From Pseudomonadota bacterium (GTDB taxonomy: Bacteria; Pseudomonadota; Gammaproteobacteria; Pseudomonadales; Cellvibrionaceae), in NCBI GenBank assembly GCA_023416875.1, contig JAEZGT010000148.1, positions 1-7,039 on the forward strand: a stretch of DNA of 7,039 nucleotides, read 5' to 3'. Shown piece by piece: positions 1 to 5,125 of the stretch (position 1 is the stretch's first letter; each line of letters opens with the position of its first letter). Below the pieces are notes generated by a model. The model was not told the origin of the DNA, did not search any database, and saw nothing but the letters and a program-made list of their open reading frames with translations. The translations under genes were made by a program, and so were the position numbers.

Positions 1-1204
1 AGTAGGCACCATCTCCGCTAACAGCGATACCTCCATCGGCGACATCATTGCCGAAGCCATGGAAAAAGTGGGTAAAGAAGGTGTGATCACGGTTGAAGAA
101 GGCAGCGGCCTGGAAAACCAACTGGAAGTTGTGGAAGGTATGCAGTTCGACCGCGGCTACCTGTCTCCCTACTTCATCAACAACCAAGACGGTATGAACG
201 TAGAGCTGGAAAGCCCCTATGTTCTGTTGGTCGACAAAAAAATCTCCAATATCCGCGAACTGCTCCCCGTTCTGGAAGGTGTTGCCAAGTCTGGTAAGCC
301 TCTGGTCATCGTTGCAGAAGACGTTGAAGGCGAAGCGCTGGCTACTCTGGTGGTCAACAATATGCGCGGCATCGTAAAAGTTGCTGCCTGTAAAGCGCCT
401 GGCTTCGGTGATCGCCGCAAAGCCATGTTGCAAGACATCGCGGTGTTGACTGGCGGTACTGTGATTTCTGAAGAAGTTGGTTTGGATCTGGAAAGTGCTT
501 CTCTGGAGCACCTGGGTTCCGCCAAGCGCATCACCATGAACAAAGAAAACACCACGATTGTTGACGGTGCCGGCGATCCGAAAGCGATTCAGGCGCGCGT
601 TCAGCAAATCCGCACCCAAATCGAAGAAACGTCTTCTGATTACGACCGTGAAAAGCTGCAAGAGCGCGTAGCCAAACTGGCTGGCGGTGTTGCGGTGATC
701 AAAGTCGGCGCGGCTACCGAAATCGAAATGAAAGAGAAAAAAGCCCGCGTTGAAGACGCCCTGCACGCTACTCGCGCAGCCGTTGAAGAAGGCGTGGTTC
801 CTGGCGGCGGCACCGCGTTGATTCGCGCCGTTGCAGCTATTGCCGATCTGAAGGGTGACAACGAAGACCAAAACGCCGGTATCACTATTGCGCGTCGTGC
901 CATGGAATCTCCGTTGCGTCAGATCGTTGCCAACGCTGGTGAAGAGCCTTCTGTTGTTGCCGAGCGCGTGCGCAACGGCACTGGCAACTTCGGTTATAAC
1001 GCTGCCACCGGCGAATACGGCGATATGCTGGAAATGGGTATCCTCGACCCTGCAAAAGTGACCCGCACTGCACTGCAGGCCGCTGGTTCTATCGCTGGTC
1101 TGATGATCACCACTGAGGCGATGATTGCTGATCTGCCGGAAGACAAGCCTGCAGCCGGCGGTCACGACCACGGCGGCATGCCCGGCATGGGCGGCATGAT
1201 GTAA
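1..1204 (+). CDS. groEL: Chaperonin GroEL (60 kDa), 5'-truncated by the window edge
   Basis: ATP-driven protein-folding chaperonin of the cytoplasm; 14 subunits form a double ring that works with the GroES lid. The first complete codon is at base 2 and 400 residues are present. Alignment from memory with E. coli GroEL puts the first residue near position 147, so about 146 N-terminal residues (most of the first equatorial segment) lie outside the window. Visible landmarks include the apical segment DRGYLSPYF, whose Tyr199, Tyr203 and Phe204 (E. coli numbering) bind substrate and GroES. Others are KAPGFGDRRKAML and VEDALHATRAAVEEG, in which the Asp at 755-757 corresponds to the ATPase residue Asp398. 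The protein ends in the typical Gly/Met tail GGMPGMGGMM. No frameshift or key-residue loss is seen. groES is normally just upstream but is not visible here. A strong terminator follows 26 bases after the stop, so the groE operon ends here. Confidence 0.98.
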   Translation, partial: VGTISANSDTSIGDIIAEAMEKVGKEGVITVEEGSGLENQLEVVEGMQFDRGYLSPYFINNQDGMNVELESPYVLLVDKKISNIRELLPVLEGVAKSGKPLVIVAEDVEGEALATLVVNNMRGIVKVAACKAPGFGDRRKAMLQDIAVLTGGTVISEEVGLDLESASLEHLGSAKRITMNKENTTIVDGAGDPKAIQARVQQIRTQIEETSSDYDREKLQERVAKLAGGVAVIKVGAATEIEMKEKKARVEDALHATRAAVEEGVVPGGGTALIRAVAAIADLKGDNEDQNAGITIARRAMESPLRQIVANAGEEPSVVAERVRNGTGNFGYNAATGEYGDMLEMGILDPAKVTRTALQAAGSIAGLMITTEAMIADLPEDKPAAGGHDHGGMPGMGGMM

Positions 1205-1230
1205 GCGCTGCCCCAGGTTCCGCGCCAATG

Positions 1231-1270
1231 CAGGCAAAAAACGGTCCGCAAGGACCGTTTTTTTTGCCTG
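1231..1270 (+). terminator. Intrinsic terminator after groEL
   Basis: The core hairpin is ACGGTCC (1241-1247), loop GCAA, GGACCGT (1252-1258), followed by eight T (1258-1265). The arms continue outward as CAGGCAAAAAA on the left and TTTTTTTTGCCTG on the right, giving a nearly perfect 17-bp inverted repeat with two extra T. The A-run on the left means it could also stop transcription arriving from the opposite strand. It separates groEL from sodB. Confidence 0.93.
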
Positions 1271-1287
1271 CTGAAGTCTACCCGCAA

Positions 1288-1316
1288 TGGCCCCTGCGGC
1301 ACCTTGCCTGTATACT
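1288..1316 (+). promoter_or_regulatory. Possible sodB promoter (-10 TATACT)
   Basis: The -10-like hexamer TATACT lies at 1311-1316, which would start a transcript near 1323 and leave a leader of about 37 bases. The hexamer 17 bp upstream (TGGCCC, 1288-1293) is a poor -35, so recognition would need an activator or a non-standard contact. Because the groEL terminator lies just upstream, a promoter is expected in this 90-bp gap, and this is the best candidate I see. Confidence 0.35.
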
Positions 1317-1359
1317 TCGGCCCACTTATCAAACCCACTGTGAACAGGATGGAAATATC

Positions 1360-1941
1360 ATGACTTTCGAATTGCCTCCTTTGCCCTACGCCAAAAATGC
1401 CCTGGCGCCGCATATTTCCGAAGAGACTCTTGAGTACCACCACGGGAAACACCACAAAACTTATGTGGATAAATTGAACGGTTTGATACCCGGCACGCCT
1501 TTCGAAGGCAAATCCCTGGAAGAAATCGTTAAAACCTCTACCGGCGGTATTTTCAATAACGCCGCGCAAATCTGGAACCACACTTTTTATTGGCACTGTT
1601 TGAGCCCGCAGGGCGGCGGCGAAGCGACTGGTGCAGTAGCGGAAGCGATTCGCACCGCGTTCGGTTCCTTCGATAAATTTAAAGAAGAATTCACTACTGC
1701 CGCGATCAACAATTTCGGCTCGTCTTGGACTTGGTTGGTGAAAAAGGCCGACGGCGGCGTGGCAATTGTTAACACCAGCAACGCCGGCACTCCGCTCACC
1801 GACGAAAGTGTCAAACCGCTGCTGACTTGCGATTTGTGGGAGCACGCTTACTACATCGACTATCGCAATGCGCGTCCGAAATATATGGAAGCTTTCTGGG
1901 CGTTGGTGAACTGGGATTTCGTTAACCAGAATTTCGGTTAA
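1360..1941 (+). CDS. sodB: Superoxide dismutase, iron type (SodB)
   Basis: Cytoplasmic enzyme converting superoxide to oxygen and hydrogen peroxide at a mononuclear iron site. The product is 193 residues, the same length as E. coli SodB. The four metal ligands are visible: His27 (EYHHGKHH), His74 (WNHTFYW), and Asp158 and His162 in DLWEHAYYIDYRN. Gln70 in NNAAQIWNH is the outer-sphere glutamine typical of iron rather than manganese enzymes. There is no signal peptide. The start at 1360 is preceded by AGGATGGA (1346-1353) at good spacing, and the protein then begins exactly where the family does (MTFELPPLPY). The frame stays open back to an ATG at 1228, but that ATG sits at the edge of the groEL terminator and is not credible. 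The gene is probably monocistronic, between two terminators. In related bacteria sodB is often controlled by iron through Fur and small RNAs; no such site is evident here. Confidence 0.97.
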   Translation: MTFELPPLPYAKNALAPHISEETLEYHHGKHHKTYVDKLNGLIPGTPFEGKSLEEIVKTSTGGIFNNAAQIWNHTFYWHCLSPQGGGEATGAVAEAIRTAFGSFDKFKEEFTTAAINNFGSSWTWLVKKADGGVAIVNTSNAGTPLTDESVKPLLTCDLWEHAYYIDYRNARPKYMEAFWALVNWDFVNQNFG

Positions 1942-1964
1942 TCGATTTTCCACAGGAAATCTCT

Positions 1965-1991
1965 GGAGGCTGCAATGCCTCCTTTTTTTTT
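1965..1991 (+). terminator. Intrinsic terminator after sodB
   Basis: GGAGGC (1965-1970), loop TGCAAT, GCCTCC (1977-1982), then nine T (1983-1991). It lies 23 bases after the sodB stop. An outer pair of arms, CAGGAAA (1953-1959) and TTTCCTG (1989-1995), surrounds it. Confidence 0.92.
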
Positions 1992-2042
1992 CCTGGACGA
2001 ATGGTGTGTTGCATTGAATTCCTTCTGGCGGGGAGGGCACAT

Positions 2043-2069
2043 CGGGTCCATAGTAAAGCCGGGTCCATA
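2043..2069. repeat. 10-bp direct repeat CGGGTCCATA, two copies
   Basis: CGGGTCCATA occurs at 2043-2052 and again at 2060-2069, separated by 7 bp. The 17-bp period is not a whole number of helical turns. It could be a paired protein-binding site or a chance or slippage duplication; no function can be assigned. Confidence 0.6.
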
Positions 2070-2070
2070 A

Positions 2071-2125
2071 CTACAGCCGCCAAACAAATTTTTGTTGCAC
2101 CGAAACGCAAGGCGGATGTCTGTAG
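2071..2125. repeat. Imperfect stem-loop, 11 bp in two parts
   Basis: CTACAG plus CCGCC (2071-2081) can pair with GGCGG (2111-2115) and CTGTAG (2120-2125), leaving ATGT as a 4-base bulge. The 29-base loop contains its own short repeat, AACAAA/TTTGTT. There is no U-run after it, so it is not an intrinsic terminator. It could be an RNA structure or a DNA site upstream of the gene at 2212. Confidence 0.5.
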
Positions 2126-2145
2126 CTGACCGTTTTACATTGTTG

Positions 2146-2164
2146 CCGATAGCTCGAATATCGG
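2146..2164. promoter_or_regulatory. Palindrome CCGATA-N7-TATCGG, possible operator
   Basis: CCGATA (2146-2151) and TATCGG (2159-2164) form a perfect 6-bp inverted repeat around GCTCGAA, 48 bp before the start codon at 2212. Its size and position fit a dimeric regulator site or a small hairpin in the 5' leader. I do not recognise a specific regulator. Confidence 0.35.
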
Positions 2165-2211
2165 TAGAGCAAGTCAGCCTTCCTTACGATTTATGAATTG
2201 CAGGTGATCCA

Positions 2212-2949
2212 ATGAGTGAGCGTCGCGAGCCGACCATTTCTAACTTACCCGTGGATAAAGACGAACCACAGCGTGGTCGCGCCCAGGCAGCTGCAGCGCC
2301 TACCAGCAGACCCGTGCCACCGCCAGCCTCCTCCCGCCCCATGGTGGTGAAATCCCCACTTGGACCCGTGGCCTTATTATTGGCTCTCGTCGCCGGTGGC
2401 TTTGCCGGATTTGTTTATTGGCAATTACAAAAGACTGAGGGCGCGCTGCAACAAACCAGAACTGCGCTTACTTCTGCGGAAGCGCGGGTGACGGATTTGG
2501 AAAAGCGGCTGATGTTGTCGGACGATGAATCCACCCAATCCATGACGGTGTTACAGGCGAACGTCAAGGAACACGCGGCGGAGATCCGTAAATTGTGGGG
2601 CGTCGCCAATGACCGCAACCGCAAGGCGATTGTGCAACTGGAAGGCAAAGTTGCGGCACTGGAAAAAACGGCTGCCGGAATGGATGACAAAATCAAAGCG
2701 GCACTGGCCGAAGTCACTGGCGAATTGAAAGTGGTGAGCGAACTCGTTGACGCCCAACAGGCCGTTATCAACTCCGCCGATCAGGCCCAGAAAAGTCAGG
2801 CGCAGACCATCAACAGCGTCAGCAAAAAAGTGGATGAATTGGATAGCGAACTGCGACGCAAAGTGGCAGCGCATGAAGAGGCCATCAAAGCTATTGACGC
2901 TTTCCGCGCTCAAGTCAATCGAGATCTCATCAAGCTCAAAGGCGGCTGA
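2212..2949 (+). CDS. Single-pass membrane protein with long coiled-coil domain, function unknown
   Basis: The 245-residue protein has three parts. Residues 1-46 are polar and rich in Pro, Ala and Arg, probably disordered and cytoplasmic. Residues about 50-70 (GPVALLLALVAGGFAGFVYW) form one membrane segment. Residues about 72-240 are heptad-like, rich in Ala, Glu, Lys, Gln and Leu, with no Cys, and should form a long coiled coil. An uncleaved anchor with the tail in the periplasm (N-in) is the likely topology. The ATG at 2212 is preceded by AGGTGA (2202-2207). The layout recalls HemX-like proteins, but this one is much shorter and I see no HemX domain. I cannot assign a function; a scaffolding or envelope role is only a guess. 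It may be transcribed together with the fumarase gene downstream, subject to the hairpin at its end. Confidence 0.88.
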   Translation: MSERREPTISNLPVDKDEPQRGRAQAAAAPTSRPVPPPASSRPMVVKSPLGPVALLLALVAGGFAGFVYWQLQKTEGALQQTRTALTSAEARVTDLEKRLMLSDDESTQSMTVLQANVKEHAAEIRKLWGVANDRNRKAIVQLEGKVAALEKTAAGMDDKIKAALAEVTGELKVVSELVDAQQAVINSADQAQKSQAQTINSVSKKVDELDSELRRKVAAHEEAIKAIDAFRAQVNRDLIKLKGG

Positions 2950-2994
2950 ACCATCAGCTGAGCTTTCTTATTTCTTTTTTTTATTTTTTGTTTT
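2932..2994 (+). terminator. Terminator or attenuator overlapping the stop codon, with long T-rich tract
   Basis: AAGCTCA (2932-2938) pairs with TGAGCTT (2959-2965), and inside it GCTGA (2945-2949) pairs with TCAGC (2954-2958) around loop ACCA. Six bases (AAGGCG) bulge out on the left. The stop codon TGA is part of the inner arm. Nearly pure T follows from 2964 to 2994, including runs of eight and six T. The bulge makes the stem weaker than the two upstream terminators, so partial termination is plausible. Confidence 0.65.
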
Positions 2995-3013
2995 GGTCGG
3001 GAGAGTTTTCACC

Positions 3014-4534
3014 ATGGTTACCGTAATTCGCCAGGACGACATCATCGCCAGCGTAGCGGACGCATTGCAGTTTATTTCCTATTACCACCCGAAGGATTTT
3101 ATCGACGCTGTTTTTCAGGCTTATCAAAAAGAAGCCAATCCGGCGGCCAAAGATGCCATGGCGCAAATTCTGATTAATTCGCGCATGTGCGCAGAAGGGC
3201 ACAGGCCGATTTGTCAGGATACCGGCATTGTTACCGCTTTCGTTAATGTCGGTATGGATGTGCGTATCGAAGGGAATATGCCCCTCGAGGACATGATTAA
3301 CGAAGGTGTGCGTCGTGCGTATCAAAATGCCGACAACGTTCTGCGCGCGTCGATCCTCGCCGATCCCGACGGCGCGCGCAAAAATACCGGCGATAATACT
3401 CCCGCCGTTATTCATTACAAAATTGTCCCCGGCAATACCATCGACATTCACGTGGCTGCCAAAGGCGGTGGCTCCGAAGCCAAATCGAAATTCGCTATGT
3501 TGAACCCGTCAGATTCGGTGGTCGACTGGGTGCTTAACGTGGTGCCACAAATGGGCGCCGGCTGGTGTCCACCGGGCATGCTCGGCATAGGCATCGGCGG
3601 CACGGCGGAAAAAGCCATGCTGCTGGCCAAAGAAGCGCTGCTCGACCCGATCGATATTCAGGAGCTGCGTGAGCGCGGTCCGAGTAATCGCGCAGAAACT
3701 TTGCGTCTGGAGCTGTACGACAAGGTCAATGCCCTTGGAATTGGTGCTCAAGGTCTCGGCGGTTTGACGACAGTGCTGGATGTGAAGGTAAAAGATTTCC
3801 CCACCCACGCGGCCAACAAAGCCATCGCGGTAATTCCCAACTGCGCCGCTACTCGCCACACTCATTTCACGCTCGATGGCTCCGGCCCCGCACTGCAGAC
3901 GCCGCCCAGCCTCGACGACTGGCCGCAAATCACTCGGGAAGTGGGTGCGAATGTGCGCCGGGTGAATCTGGACGGCATTACTCCCGCCGATATTCAGGAC
4001 TGGAAACCGGGCGACACACTGTTGCTCTCCGGCAAAATCCTCACCGGCCGCGACGCCGCCCATAAGCGTATGGTCGATATGCTGGCGAAAGGGGAAAAAC
4101 TCCCGGTGGATTTCACCAACCGCTTTATCTATTACGTTGGCCCGGTTGATCCGGTGCGCGATGAGGTTGTCGGCCCCGCCGGTCCCACCACGGCGACACG
4201 TATGGATAAATTCACCCGCACCGTGCTCGAAAAAACCGGTCTGATCGGCATGATCGGTAAATCCGAGCGCGGTCCTACCGCGATTGATGCAATTCGCGAC
4301 CACAAAGCCGTTTATCTGATGGCGGTGGGCGGGGCGGCCTATCTGGTGTCCAAAGCGATCATCGGAGCCAAGGTATTGGCCTTCGCCGATCTGGGAATGG
4401 AAGCCATTTACGAATTCGAAGTGCGGGATATGCCAGTGACCGTTGCCGTCGATAGCCGCGGCGAATCTGTGCATCAGATCGGTCCGCGCATATGGAAAGC
4501 GAAGATCGAAGAGGGTTTGATCACCGTCAAATAA
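3014..4534 (+). CDS. Fumarate hydratase, class I (4Fe-4S, FumA/FumB type)
   Basis: TCA-cycle enzyme that interconverts fumarate and (S)-malate in the cytoplasm. The 506-residue product has the two-part class I layout: the alpha-type region at about 10-285 and the beta-type region at about 290-495, fused in one chain. Candidate cluster ligands are Cys67 (PICQDTG), Cys185 (GWCPPG) and Cys277 (PNCAATRH). Their spacings of 118 and 92 closely match the three ligands of the Leishmania enzyme as I remember them. Other family motifs are KGGGSE (150-155), LTGRDAAHK (343-351), GPTTATRMD (390-398) and GKSERGP (415-421). The ATG at 3014 follows GGGAGAG (2999-3005) at 8 bases. The frame is open further upstream, but that part only overlaps the preceding gene in another frame. 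Class I fumarases are sensitive to superoxide, which fits the nearby sodB. phhB follows by 24 bp. Confidence 0.96.
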   Translation: MVTVIRQDDIIASVADALQFISYYHPKDFIDAVFQAYQKEANPAAKDAMAQILINSRMCAEGHRPICQDTGIVTAFVNVGMDVRIEGNMPLEDMINEGVRRAYQNADNVLRASILADPDGARKNTGDNTPAVIHYKIVPGNTIDIHVAAKGGGSEAKSKFAMLNPSDSVVDWVLNVVPQMGAGWCPPGMLGIGIGGTAEKAMLLAKEALLDPIDIQELRERGPSNRAETLRLELYDKVNALGIGAQGLGGLTTVLDVKVKDFPTHAANKAIAVIPNCAATRHTHFTLDGSGPALQTPPSLDDWPQITREVGANVRRVNLDGITPADIQDWKPGDTLLLSGKILTGRDAAHKRMVDMLAKGEKLPVDFTNRFIYYVGPVDPVRDEVVGPAGPTTATRMDKFTRTVLEKTGLIGMIGKSERGPTAIDAIRDHKAVYLMAVGGAAYLVSKAIIGAKVLAFADLGMEAIYEFEVRDMPVTVAVDSRGESVHQIGPRIWKAKIEEGLITVK

Positions 4535-4549
4535 CGCAACTGGCAAGAG

Positions 4550-4608
4550 GGCGCCCCCATGACACAATTGCAAGAAGAAAGCTGTGAAGCCTGCCGGATG
4601 GGGGCGCC
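4550..4608 (+). promoter_or_regulatory. Perfect 11-bp inverted repeat covering the phhB start codon
   Basis: GGCGCCCCCAT (4550-4560) is the exact reverse complement of ATGGGGGCGCC (4598-4608), with a 37-base loop. In mRNA the left arm would take in the end of the ribosome binding site AAGAGGG (4545-4551) and the first two bases of the start codon (4559-4560). Nine of the eleven pairs are G-C, so the hairpin should be stable and would limit translation unless opened, for instance by ribosomes finishing the fumarase gene. Confidence 0.6.
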
Positions 4609-4897
4609 GCAATTAACGTCCAAAGAAATTGCCGATTTGCGTACGCAAATTCCCGCGTGGCGGTTGGTGGATGACGAGGGCGTTAGAAAGCTGCGACGGG
4701 AATTTTCCTTCAGCAACTTCGCCGACGCCATGGCATTTGCCAACAAGGTTGCCGAGTTGGCGGAGGCGCACAACCACCATCCGCTCATCACCGTGGAATG
4801 GGGCAAAGTGACGGTGTTGTGGTGGACTCATAAGATCCACGGTTTGCACCGCAACGACGCCATCATGGCGGCAAAGACAGATTTTCTGTTTACCTGA
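4559..4897 (+). CDS. phhB: Pterin-4a-carbinolamine dehydratase (PhhB/DCoH family)
   Basis: Dehydrates 4a-hydroxytetrahydrobiopterin, recycling the pterin cofactor after aromatic amino acid hydroxylation (phenylalanine hydroxylase, PhhA). The product is 112 residues, slightly shorter than the roughly 118-residue Pseudomonas protein. The active-site signature is visible: EAHNHHP at 69-75 with His73 and His74, then His91 in WWTH, at the spacing of the three histidines in mammalian DCoH. GLHRNDAIMAAKTD near the end is also typical. The ATG at 4559 has AAGAGGG 7 bases upstream. The first residues (MTQLQEESCEACR) resemble the Pseudomonas N-terminus, supporting this start over the in-frame ATG at 4598. 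No phhA is in view, so the partner hydroxylase must be elsewhere if present. It is probably cotranscribed with fumarase, 24 bp upstream. Confidence 0.94.
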   Translation: MTQLQEESCEACRMGAPQLTSKEIADLRTQIPAWRLVDDEGVRKLRREFSFSNFADAMAFANKVAELAEAHNHHPLITVEWGKVTVLWWTHKIHGLHRNDAIMAAKTDFLFT

Positions 4898-4912
4898 TCC
4901 ATTTTTTCTCGT

Positions 4913-4957
4913 GACAAAGGTCTAAATTGCTTAAAAATCGTTCAGACTTTTGTCTGA
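4913..4957. promoter_or_regulatory. Paired inverted repeats upstream of the TATAAT box, possible operators
   Basis: TCAGAC-TTTT-GTCTGA (4942-4957) is a perfect 6-bp palindrome. A second, shorter site of the same form GAC-N4-GTC lies at 4913-4922 (GACAAAGGTC), 32 bp away, close to three helical turns, so both would face the same side of the DNA. The two regions can also pair with each other: GACAAAGGTCT (4913-4923) with AGACTTTTGTC (4944-4954), 11 pairs including one G-U. The main palindrome covers the -35 region of the TATAAT promoter. No U-run follows, so it is not an ordinary terminator. Confidence 0.45.
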
Positions 4958-4981
4958 GTGGTAATACATGAGGTTTATAAT
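4952..4981 (+). promoter_or_regulatory. Promoter candidate for the GGDEF/EAL gene (perfect TATAAT)
   Basis: TATAAT at 4976-4981 matches the sigma-70 -10 consensus exactly. No good -35 stands at 16-18 bp (GTCTGA or TCTGAG at 4952-4958), and no extended TG is present. Transcription would start near 4988 and give a leader of about 134 bases before the ATG at 5122. Poor -35 sequence under a palindrome suggests control by an activator or repressor. Confidence 0.55.
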
Positions 4982-4993
4982 GGCTGCCTCGAC

Positions 4994-5086
4994 CGCGTTA
5001 TACCAATGCCGACAATAAAGAACCGGAATAAGAATAACGCGCGGTGTGGGCAGAGGACCGGCAATGCAAATGAGCCGGGTCATTTG
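4994..5086 (+). promoter_or_regulatory. Structured 5' leader of the GGDEF/EAL gene
   Basis: Three inverted repeats lie in the predicted leader. CGCGTTAT (4994-5001) pairs perfectly with ATAACGCG (5034-5041). GACCGGC (5056-5062) pairs with GCCGGGTC (5074-5081) with one bulged G. CAAATGA (5067-5073) pairs perfectly with TCATTTG (5080-5086). The second and third cannot form fully together, because they share bases 5080-5081 and the third uses the loop of the second. By eye I do not find the conserved core of the GEMM c-di-GMP riboswitch. Confidence 0.35.
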
Positions 5087-5125
5087 ATAGACGGCAACAG
5101 CGCTGGGTGCGCGGGAATGCCATGA
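5006..5125 (+). CDS. Possible 39-codon leader ORF overlapping the GGDEF/EAL start (ATGA)
   Basis: A reading frame from ATG 5006 encodes 39 residues, beginning MPTIKNRNKNNARCG and ending SAGCAGMP. It stops at TGA 5123-5125, which overlaps the ATG at 5122-5124 in the coupling arrangement ATGA. Against it: there is no Shine-Dalgarno before 5006 and the composition is unlike a normal protein. If real, it would be a leader peptide coupling translation into the signalling gene. An in-frame ATG at 5117 gives only Met-Pro before the same stop. Confidence 0.2.
   Translation: MPTIKNRNKNNARCGQRTGNANEPGHLIDGNSAGCAGMP
5064..5087 (+). CDS. Possible 7-codon upstream ORF with good ribosome binding site
   Basis: ATG at 5064 reads MQMSRVI and stops at TGA 5085-5087. 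AGAGGA (5052-5057) stands 6 bases before it, a better ribosome binding site than that of the main gene. The frame runs through both alternative hairpins of the leader. It may be chance. Confidence 0.15.
   Translation: MQMSRVI

Larger units (their letters stand above)
1992..2211. other. Noncoding gap between sodB and the coiled-coil gene
   Basis: This 220-bp stretch has no credible gene on either strand. It should hold the promoter of the gene at 2212, but I find no convincing -35/-10 pair. The nearest is TTTACA (2134-2139) with a poor AT-rich hexamer about 16-18 bp downstream. The gap does hold a short direct repeat and two inverted repeats, listed separately. Confidence 0.6.

Noticed and set aside
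1228..1359. N-terminal extension of SodB from ATG 1228
   Set aside because: It starts at the edge of the groEL terminator, has no suitable ribosome binding site, and the family N-terminus matches the start at 1360.
1162..2040. Minus-strand reading frame (292 codons) across sodB
   Set aside because: It runs through both intrinsic terminators and is opposite the conserved sodB; a shadow frame.
2143..2212. tRNA-like D-arm (TAGCTC...GGTAGAGC)
   Set aside because: GCTC (2152-2155) and GAGC (2167-2170) with a GG-containing loop look like a tRNA D-arm, but the expected anticodon stem does not pair, there is no T-arm TTCGA motif and no acceptor stem closes it.
2747..3013. N-terminal extension of fumarase from ATG 2747
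   Set aside because: The extra segment overlaps the coiled-coil gene in another frame, crosses the hairpin and T-tract, and has no family similarity; ATG 3014 has a good ribosome binding site.
3509..4612. Long minus-strand reading frame (367 codons) opposite fumarase
   Set aside because: It is antisense to a clearly conserved fumarase, its translation resembles no known family, and it is explained by codon bias of the real gene.
4598..4897. Shorter PhhB start at ATG 4598
   Set aside because: It would remove the Cys-x-x-Cys-Arg N-terminus seen in Pseudomonas PhhB, and the upstream sequence is a poorer ribosome binding site than that at 4559.
4875..4907. Terminator for phhB
   Set aside because: AGACAGA/TCTGTTT (4875-4891) is a weak, AT-rich stem inside the gene and the T6 run lies about ten bases beyond it; not a convincing intrinsic terminator.
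5050..5100. GEMM-type c-di-GMP riboswitch
   Set aside because: Fragments such as GGCAATGCAAA and GAGCCGG recall the motif, but the conserved core order and the tetraloop-receptor layout are not present by eye.
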